From assembly GCF_963082655.1 (NCBI RefSeq), contig NC_081554.1:98132232-98196231 (forward strand): a stretch of 64,000 nt of DNA, in the 5' to 3' direction. The number at the start of each line of letters is the position of its first letter. The first letter of the stretch is position 1. Position numbers and translations under genes: made by a program. The stretch comes from Stomoxys calcitrans. Lineage: Eukaryota; Arthropoda; Insecta; Diptera; Muscidae. The notes under the pieces were generated by a model. That model saw only the letters and a list, made by a program, of their open reading frames with translations. It was not told where the DNA came from and ran no database searches. This document shows, piece by piece, positions 52,689 through 62,532 of this stretch.

Positions 52689-53557
52689 TTTTTTGAATCA
52701 CTGTTTGGCAAATAAACTACATCAGTTCTTGGAATATCCCTATAAACATATTCGTGAATTACAGCTTTAGGAGGCCAAAAAGATGGGTTTACAATTGTTT
52801 CAAAAATATCATCAGGAACAATTATTTTAAATGAAATTTTACTTCTTTTTTCTGCATATTTAAATTTAAAGACCTTTATCTCATGATTAGAGCCAATTTT
52901 ACTATTAATATATGAAATTATATCGTTCTCAGAAGTTTCAGCCGCAAAACGGGCAGCAAATATAGTTTTCTTCGGTACGACAACACGTAAATTGGGACTA
53001 GCCGGAGTATTCGGAGCATTTGGAGATTTCGGCGAAGTTAGAGGGGAATAAAATTGATTAGTTCCGGATGGAATAACTTCCGCTGTTAATTTGTTTGCAT
53101 CGGTAGGTTTTGACGAGGATACACTTGTAGAGAAAGTATCCGGAAGATTGATTTTCGGAACAGATATGGCATTTGTTTCATCGATTGCTGCAGTACGGAC
53201 AGTAATATCGGATGGCTTCTTTCTTTTGCGTAAAGAATCAGAAGGAGATTGAAGGAACTGATCCAAACGGGATGAGTTATCAAATACTTGTTTGTATTTA
53301 TTGAACTTTTCCAAGACAGAGTTGAGTTCCAGGGATATTTTATTAAACTCTATACGTGTAGTTTTGAAAAAGGAATAAAATTCAGCATCGTACGCACGAC
53401 ATTTAATACAGCACCAACGTAGGCCTTTATTTTCTCTTAGATTATCAGCAGTTCGGACGGATAATTCTACACATTTGTCGTGATAAGAGTCCAGACAGAG
53501 CCAACATGATACCATCGAATCCCCAGACGTCGAACTTTTGCAGTTAACTTTTTGCAT
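52685..53557 (-). pseudogene. ORF1 with PHD-like zinc finger, 5'-truncated
   Basis: 290 codons, but the ATG (53555-53557) and next bases come from the flanking family A repeat, so the true N-terminus is lost. Remaining zinc ligands are C18, C21, H26, C29, C50 and C53 with W48 before the last pair, the second part of a PHD-type C4HC3 finger; the first Cys pair is missing or incomplete. A Ser/Pro-rich linker follows (SPLTSPKSPNAPNTPASP). Residues about 195-275 form a compact domain (AETSENDIISYINSKIG, SFWPPKAVIHEYVYRD) like the C-terminal domain of CR1-group ORF1. The last codons are TCA AAA AAC TAA. Confidence 0.8.
52688..52694 (-). promoter_or_regulatory. Candidate -1 ribosomal frameshift site, A AAA AAC
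   Basis: The heptamer sits in the ORF1 frame as A|AAA|AAC and is followed at once by the ORF1 stop TAA (52687-52685). Slipping back one base puts the ribosome exactly into ORF2, whose next codon is CTA. A AAA AAC is a canonical X XXY YYZ site. No stimulatory structure was evaluated. Confidence 0.55.
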
Positions 53558-54240
53558 AGATTCTTTATATTGATGTAGGTCGTTGGGGGTTGCAAATGGC
53601 TATATCAGTTCGGATTTGGATATAGCTCCCATATAAACCGATCTCCCGATTCGACTTCTTGAGCACATGGAAACCATCATTTTTCCGATTTGGCTGTAAT
53701 TTTGCGCATTGTATTCTGTTATGCCTCTCAACAACTATACCATGCACGGTTCAAATCGGTCTATAACCTGATACAGCTCCTATTTAAACCGATCTCCAGA
53801 TTTGACTTCCTGAGGCCCTGGAAACCGCAATTTTGTCCGATTTGGCTAAAATTTTGCACGTAATTTTCTGTTTTGACTCCCGATTTGACTTCTTGAGCCC
53901 CTGGCAGCCGAAATTTTCTTCCGATTTAGATAAAGTTTTGTACATTGTGTTCTGTTATGACTCTTAATAATTGTGCCAAGTACGGTTCAAATCGGTCAAG
54001 AATTCGACATAGCTCCCATATAAACTGATCTCCCGATTTGACTTCTTGAGCGCTTACAAGCCTCGATTTTTATCCGATTTGGCTGAAAGTTTGCATATAG
54101 TGTTCTGTTTTGACTCTCAACAACTGCGCCATGTACGGTCCAATGCGGTCTATAACTAGATATAGCTCCCATATTTTAGCATAATCCATGGCGGTGGCTT
54201 CCCAAGATTCGGCCTCGCCGAACATAGCACGCTTTTACTT
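53551..54240 (+). mobile_element. Family A element, right part
   Basis: Resumes after the retrotransposon with ATTGATGTAGGTCGTTGGGG, four core units of a variant type (CTCCCATATAAACCGATCTC, CCCTGG-AACCG) and a decayed end CAAGATTCGGCCTCGCCGAA, CATAGCACGCTTTTACTT. Confidence 0.75.
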
Positions 54241-54311
54241 TTTTTGTTATGTATATTCTTTTTGTATTCTTAATTAAGACAGTAAATTATAATGATTTGA
54301 AAAATTCGTTT

Positions 54312-55513
54312 TTATACCCTCCACCATTAGAGGGGGGGATATACTAATTTCGTCATTCTGATTGTAACTACTCGAAATATTCGTCTGAGACTCCATAGAG
54401 TATATATATTCTTGATCGTCGTGAAATTTTATGTCGATCTAGCCATATCCGTCCGTCTGTCCGTCCGTCCGTCCGTCCCTCCGTCTGTCTGTCGAAAGCA
54501 CGCTAACTTCCGAAGTAGTAGAGCTAGCCGCTTGAAATTTTGCATAAATACTTCTTATTAGTGTAGGTCGGCTGGTATTGTAAATGGGCCATATTGGTCC
54601 ATGTTTTGATATAGCTGCCATATAAACTGATCTTGTGTCTTGACTTCTTGAGCCTCTAGAGTGCGCAATTCTTATCCGATTTGAATGAAATTTTTCACGA
54701 CATATTTTGTTATGATATTCAACAATTGTGCCAAGTATGGTTCAAATCGGTCTATAACCTGATATAGCTGCCATATAAACCGATCTTGGGTTTGACTTCT
54801 TGAGCCTCTAGAGTGCGCAATTCTTATTCGATTTAACTAAAATTTTGCAAGTAGTGTTTTGGTATTACTTTCAACAACTATGCAAAGTATGATTCAAATC
54901 GGTTCATAATCTGGTATAGCTGTCATATAAACCGATCTTGGGTCTTGACTTCTTGAGCTAAGTGATGGCGCAATTCTCATCCGATTTGGCTTAAATTTTG
55001 CATGAGGTGTTTTGTTATGACTTCCAATAACTGTGCTAAGTATGGCCTAAATCGATATAGAACCTGATATAGCTGCCATATAAACCGATCTGGGATCTTG
55101 ACTTCTCGAACCTCTAGAGGGCGCAATTCTCATCCGATTTGGCTGAAATTTTGTACAAGGCCTTCTCTCATGACCTTCAATATACGCGTTTAGTATGGTC
55201 TGAATCGATCAATAGCTTGATACAGCTCCCATATAAACCTATCTCCCGATTTTGCTTCTTGAGCCCTTACAAGGTGCAATTTTTATCCGAATGAACTGAA
55301 ATATTACACAATGACTTCTACAATGTCAATCAGCATTCAATTATGGTCCAAATCGGACTATAACTTGATAGAGCTCCAATAGGATAACAGTTCTTATTCA
55401 ATTATTATTATTTGTCTAAAAAGAGATACCGCGCATAGAACTCGACAAATGCGATCAATGGTGGAGGGTATATAAGATTCGGCCCGGCCGAACTTAGCAC
55501 GCTCTTACTTGTT
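54312..55513 (+). mobile_element. DINE-1-like element, family A, complete
   Basis: 5' stem TATACCCTCCACCATTAG/GGGGGGGATATAC, TATATATTCTTGATCG, a long CCGTCCGTCCCTCCG run and five core units. It ends GGAGGGTATATAAGATTCGG, CCCGGCCGAACTTAGCACGC, TCTTACTTGTTT. Confidence 0.85.
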
Positions 55514-55676
55514 TTCTAATAACAAAGTTTTAAAACATAAAGACAAAACTTCGATAAATTTTTATTTACAGACAAAATTGAATTGAATATATTTTTTAAG
55601 AAAAATTTCCATAACTTTTTTTAAAATAAATAATTCTAATATTTTGTTTTCTAAAGACAAAGTTTTAATAATTTTT

Positions 55677-57458
55677 TTATACCCACCGCCGAAGGATGGC
55701 GGTATATTCATTTCGACATTCCGTTTGCAGCACATCGAAATATCCATTTCCGACCCTATAAAGTATATATATTCTTGATCAGCGTAAAAATCTAAGACGG
55801 TCAAGACATGTCCGACCGTCTGTCTGTTGAAATCACGCTACAGTCTTTAAAAATAGAGATATTGAGCTGAAACTTTGCACAGATTCTTTTTTGGTCCATA
55901 AGCAGGTTAAGTTCGAAGATGGGCTATATCGGACTATATCTTGATATAGCCCCTATATGGACCGATCGGCCGATTTTGGGTCTTAGGCCCATAAAAGCCA
56001 AATTTCCAAAAATCCTTCGTTAATTTGGCCCAGATCCGTTTATATTTGGATATAACTGCCATATAGACTGAACCTCCGATTTAGGGTCATAGGCCCATAA
56101 AAGCCAAATTTACTATCCGATTTCGCTGAATTTTGAGACAGTGAGTTATGTTAGGCCCTTAGACATCCTTCGTCAATTTTGCTCAGATCGATCCAGATTT
56201 GGATATAGCTGTCATATAGACCGATCCTAAGAATTAGGGTCTTAGGCTCATTAAAGCCACATTTATTTTCCGATTTTGCTGAAATTTGGGACAGTGAGTT
56301 GCGGTAGGCTTTCAGACATCCTTCGCTAATATGGCTCAGATCGGTGCAGATTTGGATATAGCTGCCATATAGACTGATCCTCCAATTTGGGGTCATAGGC
56401 CCATAAAAGTCACATTTATTATCCGATTTCGCTGGGGATAGTGAGTTGTGTTAAGCCGTTCAACATCCCTCGTCAATTTGGTTTTGACCGGTTCAGATTT
56501 GGATATATCTGCCATATTGACCCATCTTCCGATTTAGGGTCTTAGACCCATAAAAGCCACATTTATTATCCGATTTTGCTGATTTGGGACAGTGAGTTGT
56601 GTTAGGCCCTTCAACATCCTTCGTCAATTTGGCTCAGATCGGTCCAGATTTCGATATAGCTGCCATATAGAGCAATCTCTCGATTTAAGGTTTTGGGCCC
56701 ATAAAAGGCGCATTTATTGTCCGATACCGAAACATGGGACGGTGAATTACGTTAGGCCCCTTGACATACTTCCGCAATATGGCACAGATCGGTAAAGATT
56801 TGGATATAGCTGCCATATAGACCGATCTCTGGGTTTTAGGTTTTGGAGCCATAAAAGGCGCATTATTGTCCGATGTCGCTGAAATTTGGGACAGTGAGTT
56901 TGGTTAGGCTCTCCGACGTCCTTCTATATTTTGGCACAGATCGGTAAAGATTTGGATATAGCTGCCATATAGATCAATCTCTCAATTTAAAGTTTTGGGC
57001 CCATAAAAGGCGCATTTTTTGTCGGATTTCGCCGAAATTTGGGACAGTGCCTTGTGTTAATCTATTCGACATTTTTCTGCAACTTGGCCTAAATCGGTCC
57101 AGATTTGGATATAGCTGCCATGTAGACCGATATCTCGATTTAATGTCTTGGCCCCATAAAAGGCGCATTTATAATCCTATTTCACTGAAATTTGACACAG
57201 TGACTTATGTTAGGCTTTTCAACATCCGTGTCGTATATAGCTACAAATAAGACCGATATTTTGTTATGCAAAATTAAACAATGACTTGTACTTATTAGTA
57301 TTTGGTCCAAATCGGAACATATTTCGATATAACTGCTATGGGACATAAGGTATGCAATTTTCACCGGATTTTGATGAAAGATGGTTTACACATATACCCG
57401 AGGTGGTGGGTGTCCAAAGTTCGGCCCGGCCGAACTTAATGGCTTTTTACTTGTTTTG
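55677..57458 (+). mobile_element. DINE-1-like element, family B, complete
   Basis: About 1.8 kb. Starts TATACCCACCGCCGAAGGATG with GCGGTATATTC, then TCTTGATCAGCGTAAAAATC and ten or so ~138-bp subunits. It ends ACCCGAGGTGGTGGGTGTCC, TTCGGCCCGGCCGAACTTAA, TTTTTACTTGTTTTG. The longest intact B copy here. Confidence 0.85.
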
Positions 57459-57832
57459 ATATGTAATAGAATTTGACTGGTTTCCCAGATCGCGATTTCG
57501 TTTGAAACCACCCAAACTCGTCGGTGGGATTTGTGAAAATGTGTCGCTTCTAGGTTGAAACGATGCTCTTAAGAGTATTTTCATTTGTAGCGCAGTAAAA
57601 AGAAAATTACTCCACTTCATGTATTTCTACCAAATGAAGACATCAAACTATTACAACAAAACACACTTGCCCAACTGATACTCTCAAGTAATCATCGATT
57701 GCCAGAAGATTATTCTTTACTTTATATTATTTATATATTAAGCCATATGGTAACTACATTTGTTGTATTAAAAAAAATCATGAAATTGTTTTTTGCTTTC
57801 TTTACTGTGTTTACCCGTCAATCATCACAATT
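57459..57832. other. Low-copy sequence
   Basis: No recognised repeat or gene between a family B end and the SINE tail. Confidence 0.4.
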
Positions 57833-58137
57833 GCAAATTTTGCCCATTAAAATTCCACTAAGAAATACGGGCAAATTTCTAACATATCAATGAGTGCAGT
57901 CCGATTCAAGTTTAAGCTCAATTATAAGGGGCCTCCTCTTTATAGCTGAGTCCGAACGGCGTACCCCAGTGCGACACCTCTTTGGAGAGAAGTTTTACAT
58001 GGCATAGTTCCTGACAAATGTTGCCAGCATTAGGAGGGGAAACCACCATTGAAAATTTGTTCTGATGATCTCGCTAGGATTCGAACTCAGGCGTTCAGCG
58101 TCCTAGGCGCACATGCTAATCTCTGCGCTACGGTGGC
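57833..58137 (-). mobile_element. tRNA-derived SINE, copy 2
   Basis: Same family and orientation as 1061-1370. On the minus strand: CACCGTAGCGCAGAGATTAGC (A box TAGCGCAGAGATTAGC at about 58114-58129), then GAGTTCGAATCCTAGC (B box) at about 58073-58088, and a body ending GGGCAAAATTTGCAA. The boxes are closer to tRNA consensus than in copy 1. Inserted at the end of a family A element. Confidence 0.78.
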
Positions 58138-58768
58138 CGGTTTATATTGGAGCCATATTAGGTTATGGACTGATTAAGACCATACTTAGCACAGTTATTA
58201 GAAGTTATTTTTCAATGAAACGTGCAAAATTTCAGCGAAATCCGATAAGAAGTGCGCCATATATATGCTCAAGAAGTCTAACCGGGAGATCGGTTCATAT
58301 GGCAGCTATACCAGGTTATGGACTGATTTAGACCATACTTGGCACAGTTGCTATAAGTCATTTTTCAATTATATGTACAAAATCGTAGCCTTTTCGGATA
58401 AGCATTGCGCCTATTCGGATAAGAATTCGAAGCTCAAGAAGTCGAATCGAGAGATCGGTTTATATGGCAGTATTATTAGGTTATAAAACGATTTAAACCA
58501 TACCTAGCGCAATTGTTGGAAGTGGTACCAAAACATCACGTTTCTGGCAAATCGGATAATAAACCCGCCATTCAAGTTCCTGGCCTAACTCCTTCTAAAT
58601 TTAGCGTGCTTTCGACAGACAAACGGACGGATATGGCTAGATCGACTTCAAATGCCATGACGATCAAGAATATATACACTTTATGGGGTCTTAGATGCAT
58701 ATTTCGAGGTGTTACAAACAGAATGACGAAATTAGCACACCCCCATTCTATGGTGCAGGGAATAAAAC
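58138..58768 (-). mobile_element. Family A element, 3' end replaced by SINE
   Basis: Three core units (TTATATTGGAGCCATATTAGG, ACTTAGCACAGTTATTAGA), CAGACAAACGGACGGATATGG and the 5' end TTAGCACACCCCCATTCTATGG...GGGAATAAAA. Confidence 0.7.
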
Positions 58769-58789
58769 AATTACCACGCAATAGGTTAA

Positions 58790-59590
58790 GTTGAAAAGAT
58801 GGCGCAGATATTAATTTACCCCATGCTACGATGGACCTACATCCAAGCCAGTAACCGGCTTGTTGTGCACTCTAAATACTAAAAAGTAACCTCGAAAAAG
58901 AAAATCTAAGTCAGGAATTACGTGCTACTTACAAAATCCTTAATTGTTTTCCATACCTACATTAGTTTATGTCTGGTATGTCCTACATTAGGTTATGTCT
59001 GGTATTGTGGCATTGTCTGTTAGCCGCGAAAGCCGGGCAAAGACATAGGAAATGCTTCAACATCTCATCATCTTCCCCGCATGCTCTACACATGCTATCA
59101 CTTGCCGCACGGATTTTTCATTAGTGAGCTCGTAGAGCCTTGTGTCCCGTTATGATACTGAATGCTATTCTGACCTCCTTCTTACTTCCTTTCAGTAATA
59201 GCCTCGTCTTTCCGGAACACCTCATAGGATTTTCGTCTTCCAACCTTTCATTTTGCTGTTCCACAGTGTTACATGCGTTTATCTATGTCTTACACTCCAA
59301 GACTGTACATGACATTACCGTCTGGGTTGTTATTGTCCCCATGTTCAGATGTTCAAAAGATGTTCACGAATTCCGTGATCGCCCGGAATTCTGCGTACAG
59401 GACCATATTATGGTCAGACAGTCGAGAACAGATCTCAGTTCCTGGTTTTTTAATAGAGAGGAGTTTTTGTTTCTTTTAATTAAACTGCGGAACAGTTTTA
59501 GGTTCATGGTATGGGTGTGGGATGGTATTAGGTCATTAAAGCCAAAACTCCAAAAAGGTTTTTAGTTCTCCGGCCAAACTTTCTTAGGGC
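58790..59590 (-). pseudogene. RNase H/C-terminal fragment of non-LTR retrotransposon
   Basis: Minus-strand relative of 37416-38090. Reading from right to left: a stretch like the RNase H domain near 59440-59280, then QNERLEDENPMRCSGKTRLL-like sequence near 59240, and a Cys/His motif near 59100-59040 (CRACGEDDEMLKHFLCLCPA by eye). The 3' UTR has GCCGGTTACTGGCTTGGATG, parallel to the plus-strand copy. Several frameshifts and stops. Confidence 0.65.
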
Positions 59591-60279
59591 CCTGTTAATA
59601 AGATCGAAAAAAGACAAAAGATCCCCATATTAATATATCCTAGTTAATCAGAGATAGGTCGGAGCTAATTATTCGTATTTTTTTCCAATGACACGCGCCT
59701 TCCCCAAAACTCCCCAAACGGGCATATGACTAAGCGATATAATATGGGACTTAAAAAGTAAGAATCATATATAGAAACTTAGGACGGCAAAGAGCAGAAA
59801 GTCACCGATCACTTCTTCGAATTGATATATACTCGTACATATTACCGAAATTTTCTGCAATTACGACTCATTGAAATAAACAGGTTGGGATTGTAATGTA
59901 AAACGGTCCATATTTAATCGCTCCTGTTGTAGCCACAAACTTCCATGAGGAGAAAGCGATCCTGGAGAAGACTCCTTTGGGTCGATCGCTTGCGGAATTT
60001 GAAGATATAGCCCCTATATACCTTGATTAGACTTCTTGACCATTAGATGCTCCAATTTTAATCCGATTTTGGAAGCAATCCCTCGTGGTTTTGTTATATT
60101 TGCCAACACACGCTCTAAGTATGTTTTAAATGTATATGAACAACCTATTATAGCTCCCAGATTTTTATTTGAATAGGGTGTACATTTATTTGGTTTTATC
60201 TGTATTTGAAACGTCAGATTCTACGATTAATCGAGCAATATTGAAAAATATTATTGATTAGTCCAATAGTCGACATATA
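59591..60279. other. Degenerate repeat fragments
   Basis: 59690-59760 looks like one family D unit (CCTTCCCCAAAACTCCCCAAACGGGC). 59880-60160 looks like a decayed family A core (CCTTGATTAGACTTCTTGACC, TCCAATTTTAATCCGATTTTG). No termini. Confidence 0.4.
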
Positions 60280-61180
60280 AAGAGAGATTTTTTAAAAGCT
60301 ATAGGAAAGTTTTTCGAAATGAACGCACATAAAATTCAGAAAAACGCATGAAATCTATATTTGATCGATAGTACGGTCCATATCATTTAATGTTTGAAGA
60401 TTATTTCATGCAAGTGTTAACTGTAACTGTGCCTCACTGATCTATTCGCTTTGTCTAATTTTGGCATACTCTTTTCAACATTTCGGCCGGTATCTCACGA
60501 GTGAATGTTTCAATTTTGTCTTCCAATGCGCCAATTGAAGCGGGCTTGTATGTATAGACATGAGATTTAACGTAGCCATACAAAAAATAGTCGAAAGGCT
60601 ATAAATCCCACGATCTAGGCGGCCAATTGACCGGTTCCGAACGTAAAATAATAGGTTCACCGAACTTGCCTTTCAATAAATCCATTGTTACGTGTGCTGT
60701 GTGGCATGTGGCACCGTCATGTTGGAACCACATGTTTTGCAAGTCAAGCTCTTGCATTTTGGGTAAAAAAAGTTGGATACCATCTTACGGTATTCCTAAC
60801 CATTCGCAGTTACGTTACGATTCGCTTCATCTTTGAAGACGTACGGTCCAATGATGCCACCAGCCCATAAACCGCACCTAACTCTTGCAATGTTTCAGGC
60901 AGATCTTCACTCCAAAATCGGCAATTCTCTCTATTTACGTACCTATTGGGCCAAAAATGAATTTCTCCCACAAAATGGAAGAAGCGCGCTATGAACTTTC
61001 TCAACAGAGCTCGCATTTTGATAATAAAATTCAATAATTTGCAAGCGTTGTTCTTTTGTAAGACGAATGGTTAAATTATAGATCAAACTGAAGATGTTTG
61101 ACAGTGAAATAAAACACGAAACCTGCGTGTGCTATTTAAACCAGTGTTGCCAAGAAGATAATAGCTAAAAAGTCACCCTT
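60280..61180 (-). mobile_element. Mariner-like element, internally deleted
   Basis: 901 bp flanked by TA (60278-60279, 61181-61182). Ends AAGAGAGATTTTTTAAAAGC and, on the other strand, AAGGGTGACTTTTTAGCTAT share the AAGGGTGA-TTTTT terminus with the element at 23097. The transposase is on the minus strand and broken. Confidence 0.85.
60440..61075 (-). pseudogene. Mariner-like transposase, broken
   Basis: Reads from right to left: an N-terminal RLTKEQRLQIIEFYYQN-like start near 61065, a deletion to EIHFWPNRYVNRENCRFWSE (about 60975-60915), a segment near MWFQHDGATCHTA (about 60735-60700) holding the second catalytic Asp, and DYFLYGYVKSHVYT (about 60590-60550) after the third. The helix-turn-helix region is deleted, and several frameshifts and stops are present, including one near the third Asp. 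Confidence 0.8.
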
Positions 61181-61230
61181 TATCTCCACAAAGTCAGCAA
61201 CAAAAAAACTTATATTAAGGGATATATTTT

Positions 61231-62464
61231 TTTTATACCCACCACCGAAGGATGGGGGTATATTCATTTTGTCATTCCGTTTGCAACACATCGAAATATC
61301 CATTTCCGACCCTATAAAGTATATATATTCTTGATCAGCGTAAAAATCTAAGACGATCTAGACATGTCCGTCCGTCTGTCCGTCTGTCCGTCTGTCCGTC
61401 TGTCTGTTGAAATCACGCTACAGCCTTTAAAAATAGAGATATTGAGCTGAAACTTTGCACAGACTCTTTTTTTGTCCATAAGCAGGTTAAGTTCGAAGAT
61501 GGGCTATATCGGACTATACCTTGATATAGCCCCCATATAGACCGATCGGCCGATTTAGGGTCTTAGGCCCATAAAAGCCACATTTATTATCCGATTTTGC
61601 TGAAATTTGGGACAGTGAGTTGTGTTAGGCCCTTCGACATCCTCCGTGAATTTGGCTCAGATCGGTCCAGATTTGGATATAGCTGCCATATAGACCGATC
61701 ATCCGATTTAGGGTTTAAGTCCCATAAAAGCCACATTTATTATCCGATTTCGCTGATATTTGGGACAGTGAGTTGTGTTAGGCCCTTCGATATCCTCCGT
61801 GAATTTGGCTCAGATCGGTTCAGATTTGGATATAGCTGCCATATAGACCGATCATCCGATTTAGGGTCTAAGTCCCATAAAAGCCACATTTATTATCCAA
61901 TCTTGCTGAAATTTGGGACAGTGATTTAAGTTAAACCCCTTGACATACTTCTGCAATATCGCACAGATCGGTTCAGATTTGGATATAGCTGCCATATTGA
62001 CCGATATCTACGTTTTAGGTTTTGGGGCCATAAAAGACGCAATTATTGTCCGATGTCGCTGAAATTTGAGACAGTGAGTTTGGTTAGGCTCTACGAAGTC
62101 CTTCTTCAATTTTGCCCAGATCGGTCGAGATTTGAATATAGCTGCCATATAGACCGATATCGCGATTTAAGGTCTTGGCCCCATAAAAGGCGCATTTATA
62201 ATCCGATTTCACTGAAATTTGACACAGTGACTTATGTTAGGCTTTTCGACATCCGTGTCGTATATGGTTCAGATCGGTTTATTTTTAGATATAGCTAGTG
62301 TACTTTTAGTATTTGGTCCAAATCGGAACATATTTTGATATAACTGACATAACATAAGGTATGAAATTTCCACCGAATTTTGATGAAAGGTGGTTTACAT
62401 ATATTCACGAGGTGGTGGGTATCCAAAGTTCGGCCCGGCCGAACTTAACGCCTTTTTACTTGTT
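61231..62464 (+). mobile_element. DINE-1-like element, family B, complete
   Basis: 5' end TATACCCACCACCGAAGGATG with GGGGGTATATTC, CCGTCCGTCTGTCC repeats, six to seven subunits and the end GAGGTGGTGGGTATCC, TTCGGCCCGGCCGAACTTAA, CGCCTTTTTACTTGTTTTG. Confidence 0.85.
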
Positions 62465-62532
62465 TTGATATAAGTTGCCATCGACTCTCTGAGAACAATA
62501 CACCTATGTAGTTTAAAATGTTTATGTTACTT

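Larger units (their letters stand above)
49693..53550 (-). mobile_element. Non-LTR retrotransposon with PHD-like ORF1, slightly 5'-truncated
   Basis: Minus orientation. The poly-A (T run 49693-49721 on the plus strand) is followed by ORF2 (endonuclease plus reverse transcriptase) and ORF1 with a PHD-like zinc finger. The 5' junction at about 53550 cuts into the start of ORF1. The host sequence is a family A repeat that continues on both sides. The target duplication is short or masked by T runs (TTTT on both sides). The reverse transcriptase (YADD) and PHD-type ORF1 place it in the CR1/Jockey group; the exact clade is not determined. Confidence 0.88.
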
